From Actinomycetota bacterium (GTDB taxonomy: Bacteria; Actinomycetota; Acidimicrobiia; Acidimicrobiales; RAAP-2): DNA of 5,371 nt. The position numbers and the translations under genes were made by a program. Position 1 is the stretch's first letter, and each line of letters begins with the position of its first letter. Below, piece after piece: positions 1 to 5,371 of this stretch. The notes under the pieces are model-generated. The model was not told where the DNA came from. It saw nothing but the letters and a program-made list of their open reading frames with translations, and ran no database searches. The DNA is taken from contig WLKR01000098.1 of assembly GCA_009701115.1 (NCBI GenBank), positions 1-5,371 on the forward strand. Direction: 5' to 3'.

Positions 1-779
1 AGGGCCGACTGGGGCTTGGAGACTTCAACGCCGGAGCGTTCTACGGCTCGACTCATGGTGATGTAGTTGTCGAGAAAGACGTCCTCACCGCCGACGCCGC
101 GGAGAATGCGGAGTCCGGCCACAGTGTCTGATCCCAGGGCGGCCAACTTGCCGGAGACTTCGCGCTGGGCCCGCTGCCGCTCGTGGAGAGGCTTCATCAA
201 GGGACGCGTCGCAGAAGTCAAGATCGGAACGCCAATCAAGACGATGAGGCCCAGCTTGACCGAGGTCGAGAGCAAGATGATGCTCACCACGAGCCAGGAG
301 GCGAGTGCGCCTATGAATCGGGGCATGACGTCAAAGGCGCCGCCGATCCGCATCGCGTCCATTGAGACGGTCCCAACGATGTCGCCGGGCTGGATTTCAT
401 TGGTCACGGCGGTACCGGCCGTGGAGAGGTGTCGGCCGACCAACTGGATAGATCGGTACGTGGCGGTGAACCAGTTCGTAACGGCGAACTGGTGGCGCAT
501 GGCGCCGCTAACGGCCTGAACGATGCCCAGGCCCAACACGATTGCTGCTGAGCGCACCAAGGAGGCCGAATCCCGGTGCTTCATGCCGTGGTCGATGGCT
601 GAACCTACGGCGGACCACAACAGGGCCTGCGAGAGCATCCAGGTAATACCAAAAACAACCCCAGCAAGAAGAAGCCATTTCTGCTGCCGTCCGAGCCAGA
701 GGAGGTAGCGCAACGGGGTAGCGGTGTTCGGCGTGCCAGGGTCAACAGATGGGAGTTCTTTATACGGCAGAAGTGGCAT
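1..779 (-). CDS. ABC exporter, membrane-domain N-terminus (partial, cut by window edge)
   Basis: This is the first 259 codons of a protein read on the minus strand; its 3' part lies beyond position 1. It begins MPLLPYKELPSVDPGTP and has hydrophobic helices at about residues 35-60, 74-93 and 153-187, matching the first helices of a type I ABC exporter membrane domain. The stretch QPGDIVGTVSMDAMR (130-144) fits the first intracellular coupling region, and TVAGLRILRGVGGEDVF (219-235) fits the conserved segment after TM4 in actinobacterial exporters. The ATPase domain would lie in the missing part, so whether this is a full half-transporter (membrane plus ATPase) cannot be seen. Likely substrates are lipids, drugs or peptides, but nothing here decides. 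The start is the only ATG after an in-frame TAG seven codons upstream; no Shine-Dalgarno sequence precedes it. It diverges from the small membrane gene at 919. Confidence 0.88.
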   Translation of the reverse strand, partial: MPLLPYKELPSVDPGTPNTATPLRYLLWLGRQQKWLLLAGVVFGITWMLSQALLWSAVGSAIDHGMKHRDSASLVRSAAIVLGLGIVQAVSGAMRHQFAVTNWFTATYRSIQLVGRHLSTAGTAVTNEIQPGDIVGTVSMDAMRIGGAFDVMPRFIGALASWLVVSIILLSTSVKLGLIVLIGVPILTSATRPLMKPLHERQRAQREVSGKLAALGSDTVAGLRILRGVGGEDVFLDNYITMSRAVERSGVEVSKPQSA

Positions 780-821
780 AAATGTCGTTTTTCGCTAGAG
801 GTTGAGACTAGTTGGCACGTC

Positions 822-834
822 AGGCGGGCCGCCT
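822..834. repeat. Short inverted repeat in divergent intergenic region
   Basis: A 13-base perfect inverted repeat, AGGCGGGCCGCCT, lies in the 139-base gap between the ABC exporter gene (starting at 779, minus) and the small membrane gene (starting at 919, plus). It is 43 bases upstream of the exporter start. There is no following T-run, so it is not an intrinsic terminator. It could be an operator or part of a leader hairpin, but in GC-rich DNA such a repeat also arises by chance. Confidence 0.25.
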
Positions 835-918
835 CGGCATCAATAGCACTCCAAAGCTCCAACGCCACCACGGCCGGTTTCACTTTGTATTAATAAACCG
901 CACGTATATGGTTTGCCT

Positions 919-1239
919 ATGACGCAAATTGATCCATGGGTGAGCGATGAGTTATCCCCGGTCATGCCTCGACTTTCAATCGTCTTAGTAGTCGCAGTCT
1001 TGGTAGGGGCTTCAGCCCCAGCGCTTGTGATTATCGCGACCTGGTTGTTCGGTGGTTATCCCAAGGAAGCGTCAATCGCGCTGATCTACTGCTCGACTCC
1101 CCATCTTGTTGCCTACCTAGCATGCAAGAAGCCATCTGCATTCATAGGAAGAGTCGCATTTTTGCGATACATGCTTTGGGCTACCTGCCTAACCATCGTT
1201 CTCGTCACGCCTCTATCGACGATTCTGTTCTTGCTGTAA
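919..1239 (+). CDS. Small three-helix membrane protein, unknown family
   Basis: Unrecognised protein of 106 residues starting at ATG 919; a TTG at 913 is in frame and would add two residues, and an ATG at 964 would begin just before the first helix. After a short polar N-terminus come three hydrophobic stretches at about residues 19-44, 52-69 and 84-106, separated by short turns with charged residues (PKE at 48-50, CKKPS at 69-73, GR and R at 77-83). This is the pattern of an integral membrane protein. The last helix runs right to the stop codon with no cytoplasmic tail, which is odd. Third-position base use is less GC-biased than in the xse cluster. No ribosome binding site is visible. No catalytic or binding motif was found, so no function is proposed. 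It could be a recently acquired orphan or a shortened gene; a spurious open frame is less likely given the clear helices. Confidence 0.5.
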   Translation: MTQIDPWVSDELSPVMPRLSIVLVVAVLVGASAPALVIIATWLFGGYPKEASIALIYCSTPHLVAYLACKKPSAFIGRVAFLRYMLWATCLTIVLVTPLSTILFLL

Positions 1240-1339
1240 CAACTGGCGCTGCATATCTTGCGGCGTAGCTGCGCTTCTGATTTTGGGCGACGGTCGCCTT
1301 GCTTAGAGTCTCGAGAGCGAACACGTTGGGATGGGTATG

Positions 1340-1712
<373 letters not shown>

Positions 1713-1715
1713 TCT

Positions 1716-1744
1716 ATTCTCGCACGCCGTTCCAAGGGGCGCAA
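1716..1744 (-). promoter_or_regulatory. Putative rnpB promoter
   Basis: On the minus strand, TTGCGC (1739-1744) and GAGAAT (1716-1721) are separated by 17 bases, resembling sigma-70 -35 and -10 elements (3 of 6 and 4 of 6 consensus matches). A start about seven bases after the -10 falls at 1709-1710, exactly where helix P1 of rnpB begins; this agreement is the main support. A better -35 match, TTGACG (1749-1754 region on the same strand), has no -10 at proper spacing. Confidence 0.45.
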
Positions 1745-1748
1745 TGCC

Positions 1749-1776
1749 GTCAAAATCCCCGATTCGCCGGTAGCCT
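1749..1776 (+). promoter_or_regulatory. Putative xseA promoter, near-leaderless transcript
   Basis: TAGCCT (1771-1776) fits the loose TANNNT -10 pattern of actinobacteria, with GTCAAA (1749-1754) 16 bases upstream as a weak -35. Transcription starting six to eight bases downstream would begin at about 1783, on the GTG that can start xseA. That would explain why no Shine-Dalgarno sequence precedes the gene. The region is shared back to back with the rnpB promoter. Confidence 0.3.
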
Positions 1777-1782
1777 CCCTCC

Positions 1783-3048
1783 GTGGCCATGGACCTTGGA
1801 ACTTCGAGCGATTCGCCCTTCAGCGTCTCGGACTACCTCGAAGAAGTCGGCACCGTTTTGGCCGGCGAGTTCGGCCGTTCCCAGCAACGCTGGATCCGCG
1901 GGGAACTCACGAAAGACCCCTACGAAAAGCGACACCTCTACCTCGACGTCAAGGACGCCAGTGGAGCCGAGGCCCTACTGCGGGCCAAGTGTTGGGAGTC
2001 AGTCTGGTCACCCATCAAGGCCCGTCTGCGCGAACAGGGTGTTTCGTTAAAGGCCGGCACGGTTATCAACTTCCTGGGCTACATCGATATCTACAAGCCC
2101 CGTGGCGAGATGTCAGTCACCATCACCAAAGTCGATGTCGATGCCATGCTGGGCGATGCCGCCCTCAAGTTGGCCGAACTACTCAAGCGTCTCACGGCCG
2201 AAGGCGTACTCGCGGCCAACAAGGAGCTCTTTGTTGCGGAGATGCCCCTCAGGGTGGGACTCGTCGGCAGTCCTCAGACTGAGGGCTACAAGGACTTCCT
2301 GGGCCAACTTGATCGGTCCGGTCTCGCCTTTGAGGTGACCGTGGTTCCGACCACGGTTCAAGGCGACAGTGCGCCACCGGCAATAGTGCAGGCCCTCCAA
2401 ACACTCGACACACTCTCGCTGGACGTCATCTGCATGATTCGAGGTGGGGGCTCCAAGGCCGACCTCGCTTGCTTCGATGATGAAGAGGTGGCCCGCGCCA
2501 TCGGCGCGGCCTCGACGCCAATCTGGACCGGAATTGGCCACACGGGCGATACTTCGGTGGCCGACTTGGCGGCCAACTACTTCGCCATTACCCCAACGGA
2601 ACTTGGTGTTCACCTCGTGCAGCGGGCCACCGAGGCCTACGTGCGCGGCGTCACCGATCCAGCGACGCGACTTCTCGAGGCCACACGCGAGGTCCTCGAC
2701 GACGCCACTCAGCGCGTTCAGTCGGCCCGACGTGAGATTCTCTCCACGGCCCGCAATCGCCTCACCGCCGAACAGCGTGCACTGCGTCACCACTCGAGCA
2801 CCATGGTGCGGGCCGCTCGTTCAGTGTTGAGTGCCTCGGCCGATCAACTCGCCGCCACTCGCCAACTCTTTGCCGCGTATGACCCGCAACGCCGACTGGA
2901 CCAGGGTTGGTCCATCGTCACTGCGGCCGACGGATCGATTGTGAGTTCAATCGATCAGGTTGCCGTCGGGGTGGGACTCACCGTGCGAGTGAGCGATGGA
3001 ACGATTGAAACAACCGTGAATGACAAGAAGGGAACAACACATGGCTGA
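1783..3048 (+). CDS. xseA: Exodeoxyribonuclease VII large subunit
   Basis: Large, catalytic subunit of exonuclease VII, a cytoplasmic nuclease that degrades single-stranded DNA from both ends and acts in repair and DNA turnover together with XseB. The 421 residues are a usual family length. Residues about 13-118 form the N-terminal OB-fold (WIRGELTKD, HLYLDVKD, GYIDIYKPRGEMSVTI), followed by the catalytic region (about 120-290), a long helical coiled region (about 290-365) and the C-terminal segment with DPQRRLDQGWSIV and a final DGTI. Residues matching the four known to be essential in E. coli XseA are present: D171 (SPQTEGYKD), R220 in RGGGS, H253 and D256. The usual GHExD signature is altered to GHTGD, so this is a divergent member. 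Start choice: GTG 1783 fits a leaderless transcript; ATG 1789 is in frame two codons later and equally possible. The 3' end overlaps xseB by 8 bases. Confidence 0.95.
   Translation: MAMDLGTSSDSPFSVSDYLEEVGTVLAGEFGRSQQRWIRGELTKDPYEKRHLYLDVKDASGAEALLRAKCWESVWSPIKARLREQGVSLKAGTVINFLGYIDIYKPRGEMSVTITKVDVDAMLGDAALKLAELLKRLTAEGVLAANKELFVAEMPLRVGLVGSPQTEGYKDFLGQLDRSGLAFEVTVVPTTVQGDSAPPAIVQALQTLDTLSLDVICMIRGGGSKADLACFDDEEVARAIGAASTPIWTGIGHTGDTSVADLAANYFAITPTELGVHLVQRATEAYVRGVTDPATRLLEATREVLDDATQRVQSARREILSTARNRLTAEQRALRHHSSTMVRAARSVLSASADQLAATRQLFAAYDPQRRLDQGWSIVTAADGSIVSSIDQVAVGVGLTVRVSDGTIETTVNDKKGTTHG
3028..3033 (+). promoter_or_regulatory. Ribosome binding site of xseB
   Basis: AAGGGA, seven bases before ATG 3041 and inside the end of xseA, is the only convincing Shine-Dalgarno sequence in the window. 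It decides the xseB start at 3041 over the in-frame ATG at 3020, which would put this motif inside the coding sequence and add seven residues (MTRREQH) foreign to the family. Confidence 0.65.
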
Positions 3049-3247
3049 CGTGGGCTCATGGGAAGTAGCTACCAAGGAATTAGACGAAATCGTGGAGTAC
3101 TTGGAGGGTCCTGACGTCAACGTTGACGACCTCATCACCAAGCTGCAGCGCGGCGCTGAGATTATCGAGGCCCTCGAAGCCCGACTCACCGCCACCAAGG
3201 CCAAGGTGGAGGAGATTGCCCCCCGCGTTGATCGCGGCGACGAATGA
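3041..3247 (+). CDS. xseB: Exodeoxyribonuclease VII small subunit
   Basis: Small, non-catalytic subunit of exonuclease VII; several copies bind the coiled helical part of XseA and are needed for a stable, active and safely regulated enzyme. The 68-residue protein has the family pattern of two amphipathic helices: WEVATKELDEIVEYLEGP (residues 7-24), matching the usual xxFExALxELExIVxxLE block, then VDDLITKLQRGAEIIEALEA (28-47), matching the LxxSLxxFERGxxLxxxCxxxL block. It overlaps the end of xseA by 8 bases and shares ATGA with the next gene, so it is translationally coupled on both sides, which suits a subunit made in excess with its partner. The upstream in-frame ATG at 3020 is rejected because of the ribosome binding site at 3028-3033. 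Confidence 0.93.
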   Translation: MADVGSWEVATKELDEIVEYLEGPDVNVDDLITKLQRGAEIIEALEARLTATKAKVEEIAPRVDRGDE

Positions 3248-3957
3248 CCGATCGCCTCTACTTCCGCCAGTGGCTGGCCGGACGGGACTTTGCCGTTGGC
3301 AACCAGCTGGCCCGTCAGATGGTGAACTTCGTCTACGCCATTGGGGACCACGAAACCGGTGAAGCCGTTCTGATCGACCCGGCCTACGCCCCGGGGGAAC
3401 TTGTGGGGATGGTGGAGGCCGATGGCCTCAAGGTCAATGGCGTTCTCGCGACCCACTACCACTTCGATCACGTCGGTGGCGAAATGAGCGGACACGCCGT
3501 AGCCGGAATCGCAGAACTCCTCGGGATTATTGACGTCCCCATCCACGTGCAGATTGAAGAGGTGCCCTGGGTCGAGCGATGCACCGGCGTAGACGCCAGT
3601 CATATGAGCGCCCACGCCTCGGCCGACAAATTGATGGTTGGCGCCATTGAGATTGAACTCATTCACACACCGGGCCACACTCCCGGCAGTCAGTGCTTCT
3701 TGGTGGACGGCAAACTGGTGAGTGGGGACACCCTGTTTCTTGAGGGCTGCGGGCGCACCGACCTACCGGGATCAGACCCCGAAGAGATGTATCGCACGCT
3801 CCAGCAGCGACTGCTACGAATCAGCGATGACACCGTGATCTATCCCGGTCACCTGTACTCCCCAGACTCCTCGGCTCCAATGGCCGAAGTTCGCAAATAC
3901 AACTACGCCATGGCTCCAACGACGGCTGAGCAGTGGCTCGCCATGTTCGCTCGATGA
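3244..3957 (+). CDS. Metallo-beta-lactamase-fold hydrolase (glyoxalase II / persulfide dioxygenase-like)
   Basis: Cytoplasmic metal enzyme of 237 residues with all metal ligands of the fold: THYHFDH (H71, H73, D75, H76), HTPGH (H145), SGDTLF (D162) and YPGH (H203). GCGRTDLPGSDPEEMY (168-183) resembles the block shared by glyoxalase II and ETHE1-type persulfide dioxygenases, which act on glutathione-type thioesters or persulfides; in an actinobacterium the thiol would more likely be mycothiol or a free persulfide. A segment at about 81-130, longer than in the simplest glyoxalase II proteins, holds extra histidines (84, 101, 120, 124). There is no rhodanese domain and no signal peptide. Dinuclear (hydrolase) versus mononuclear iron (dioxygenase) use cannot be told from sequence alone. 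It starts within the ATGA shared with the xseB stop and has no Shine-Dalgarno sequence, so it probably depends on coupling; it ends in ATGA shared with the reductase gene. Confidence 0.88.
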   Translation: MTDRLYFRQWLAGRDFAVGNQLARQMVNFVYAIGDHETGEAVLIDPAYAPGELVGMVEADGLKVNGVLATHYHFDHVGGEMSGHAVAGIAELLGIIDVPIHVQIEEVPWVERCTGVDASHMSAHASADKLMVGAIEIELIHTPGHTPGSQCFLVDGKLVSGDTLFLEGCGRTDLPGSDPEEMYRTLQQRLLRISDDTVIYPGHLYSPDSSAPMAEVRKYNYAMAPTTAEQWLAMFAR

Positions 3958-5123
3958 CGTCGCGCGTTGTCATCGTTGGTGCTTCGCTCGGCGGTGTTCG
4001 TACCGCCTCGGCTCTACGTCGAGAGGGTTTTACAGGCGAGATCATCATCATTGGCGATGAGACCCACGAGCCGTATGACCGACCACCACTCTCGAAGCAG
4101 ATTTTGCTTGGCAAGTGGGGGACCGAGAAGCTCGCTCTCCTGAATGAGACAACATACGCCGAACTCAACGCCCAATGGATGCTGGGCTCGGCTGCAGTGG
4201 CGTTACGAAGTGTGGACAATGGCCACGTTGTGGAACTGGCGGACGGATCGCAGGTCTCTGGCGACATCGTGGTTATCGCTACGGGCACCCGTGCGCGCCG
4301 GCTGCCCTTTAGCGCGGACAGTCAACTCTTTGCCGTGCGGACGTTGGACGACACCACGGCCCTGCTCGCCGCCGTCGAATCACTCGCCGCAGGAACTCGC
4401 GTTGCCGTTATCGGGGCGGGATTTATCGGCGCCGAAGTCGCCACTGCTCTCAAGGCTCGAGAGCTCGTGCCCGTTGTGTACGAAACGCAATCAAGACCAC
4501 TCAATGCCGTACTCGGAGAAAGTGCCGCACGGTGGCTTGAGCAACTTCCGGCTGACGCCGCAGTTGAAGTGCGAGTCAACCAGTCGATTTCCGATGTCGT
4601 CGCAACTGCATCTGGTGTGACCGTAGTGACGGCCGCAGGTAGCGAGGAGTACGCCCTCGGCGTTCTGGGAGTCGGCGCACTGCCCAATGTTGAATGGCTA
4701 GATACCAGCGCACTAACGATTGACCGGGGCGTTGTCGTAGATGGTTCCCTGCAGGCGATGCCTGGCGTCTACGCGGTGGGAGACGTAGCCTCGTTCCCTT
4801 TCGAACGGGCCGGTCGCCGCGAAGTCATTCGGATTGAGCACTGGCAGATTGCCAACGATCACGCGACCTACGTGGCGCAACATATCTGCGGCAACGCGGC
4901 ATCTGCGTTTGCAACGGTTCCGTACTTCTGGAGCGATCAGTACGGCAAGAAGATTCAGATGTTGGGCCACCCTCATGCTGATGATGACATCGAAATTGTG
5001 CTCGGCTCGGTGGATGAAGGCAAGTGGCTCGCTCACTATCGCCACGATGGTGTGATCACGGGCGTGTTGGCGCTCAACAATGCTCGCGAGCTGATGCTCT
5101 CGAAGCCCTTGCTCGAAGAGTAG
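3954..5123 (+). CDS. FAD-dependent NAD(P)H:ferredoxin (rubredoxin/putidaredoxin-type) reductase
   Basis: Flavoprotein of 389 residues that would pass electrons from NAD(P)H through FAD to a small iron-sulfur protein. Domain order: N-terminal FAD-binding fold with VVIVGASLGG (residues 6-14; GASxGG in place of GxGxxG, a variant common in this family) and YDRPPLSKQ (41-49); NAD-binding fold with VIGAGFIGAE (152-161) followed by an acidic residue at the end of the next strand (E177), which favours NADH over NADPH; FAD-contacting GVYAVGDVA (271-279); and a C-terminal reductase dimer/ferredoxin-facing domain with FWSDQYGKKIQMLG (325-338). This is the BphA4/ThcD/putidaredoxin reductase group, of full length. 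ATG 3954 overlaps the upstream stop as ATGA and is preferred to the in-frame ATG at 3933, which would add MARHVRS before the flavin motif. No ferredoxin, Rieske or P450 gene is in the window, so the partner is unknown. Confidence 0.92.
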   Translation: MTSRVVIVGASLGGVRTASALRREGFTGEIIIIGDETHEPYDRPPLSKQILLGKWGTEKLALLNETTYAELNAQWMLGSAAVALRSVDNGHVVELADGSQVSGDIVVIATGTRARRLPFSADSQLFAVRTLDDTTALLAAVESLAAGTRVAVIGAGFIGAEVATALKARELVPVVYETQSRPLNAVLGESAARWLEQLPADAAVEVRVNQSISDVVATASGVTVVTAAGSEEYALGVLGVGALPNVEWLDTSALTIDRGVVVDGSLQAMPGVYAVGDVASFPFERAGRREVIRIEHWQIANDHATYVAQHICGNAASAFATVPYFWSDQYGKKIQMLGHPHADDDIEIVLGSVDEGKWLAHYRHDGVITGVLALNNARELMLSKPLLEE

Positions 5124-5371
5124 GCAGTCAATCGCGGCCGAGGCCGGCCACGCAGTCAAACGCTCTCCCTGTCAATCGATCGAATCCGGCAAGACACTTA
5201 CAAATTACGGAAATTCGGGTTACGTGACATCAAGGTCGTATGCTTGGATTGGAAATTGAAGGAATTGAACTTTGGATAAATATGACAATCAGGGATTCAT
5301 TAGAATATTTGATGACCGTTTAAGGGCTTCCAGTCTCACAGATCTGAGTGTTCGCACTTCTCTCGCGCCTG
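5124..5371. other. Intergenic region with AT-rich tail, no confident gene
   Basis: The 248 bases after the reductase stop hold no confident gene. The first 65 bases are GC-rich, with GCAGTCAA at 5124-5131 and 5152-5159, a GTCAATCG at 5171-5178 and a GGCCGGCC palindrome at 5142-5149; no hairpin followed by a T-run was found, so no terminator is called. From about 5190 the DNA becomes AT-rich (51 G+C in 5191-5330, about 36% by hand count). Within it, ATG 5240 opens a 27-residue frame ending at TAA 5321-5323 (MLGLEIEGIELWINM..., positions 5240-5323), preceded by AAGG four bases upstream; it is too short to call a gene. The tail may be a promoter zone for a gene to the right, or a gene remnant. 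Confidence 0.5.

Noticed and set aside
67..519. Plus-strand open frame of 150 codons
   Set aside because: It lies opposite the ABC exporter gene, whose minus-strand reading shows clear helices and exporter motifs.
605..883. Minus-strand open frame of 92 codons with a hydrophobic patch
   Set aside because: It overlaps the exporter N-terminus in another frame; the exporter frame carries the conserved features.
885..918. Promoter for the small membrane gene (TATTAA or TATATG as -10)
   Set aside because: No -35 element lies at a suitable distance from either box.
1286..1298. GGCGA-CGG-TCGCC hairpin as a terminator for rnpB or for the small membrane gene
   Set aside because: The stem is only five pairs, and neither strand has a proper T-run after it.
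2179..2793. Minus-strand open frame of 204 codons opposite xseA
   Set aside because: Antisense to the catalytic region of a confidently identified gene; the product lacks domain features.
2947..3678. Minus-strand open frame of 243 codons opposite xseB and the hydrolase
   Set aside because: It is a mirror of well-supported genes with GC-rich third positions and has no recognisable fold.
5135..5149. CGGCCGAGGCCGGCC as a terminator of the xse operon
   Set aside because: The possible stem is four pairs and no T-run follows.

Overview
The window reads as a chromosomal piece of a fairly high-GC actinobacterium (Actinomycetota). The support is the actinobacterial style of the RNase P RNA, the N-terminus of an ABC exporter half of a type common in that phylum, codon use that favours G/C at third positions, and gene starts that mostly lack a Shine-Dalgarno sequence. 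An Acidimicrobiia-like member is a guess from the divergent exonuclease VII large subunit; genus or species cannot be named.

Layout, left to right. Positions 1-779 (minus) hold the N-terminal 259 codons of an ABC exporter membrane domain, cut by the window edge. A 139-base gap separates it from a divergent small three-helix membrane protein at 919-1239 (plus), which has no recognisable family. Positions 1340-1712 (minus) hold rnpB, the RNase P RNA; it explains almost all of the roughly 540-base stretch that has no protein gene. rnpB is transcribed divergently from a tight four-gene plus-strand cluster: xseA (1783-3048), xseB (3041-3247), a metallo-beta-lactamase-fold hydrolase (3244-3957) and a FAD/NAD-dependent ferredoxin-type reductase (3954-5123). 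All three junctions overlap, by 8, 4 and 4 bases, so the four are probably co-transcribed and translationally coupled. Positions 5124-5371 hold no confident gene; the part after about 5190 is strikingly AT-rich.

How the genes work together: XseA and XseB form exonuclease VII, a single-strand DNA nuclease. The hydrolase and reductase look like thiol/persulfide or small-molecule redox enzymes; why they share an operon with a nuclease is not evident.

The most notable material is in rnpB. Its nearly invariant P4 helix carries two base-pair replacements, both compensated on the opposite strand. The P18 hairpin is missing from its usual place, P8 (the docking helix for P18) is half G-U wobbles, and a small GAAA-capped hairpin sits in the P16/P17 arm. 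No clearly new multi-gene system was found.
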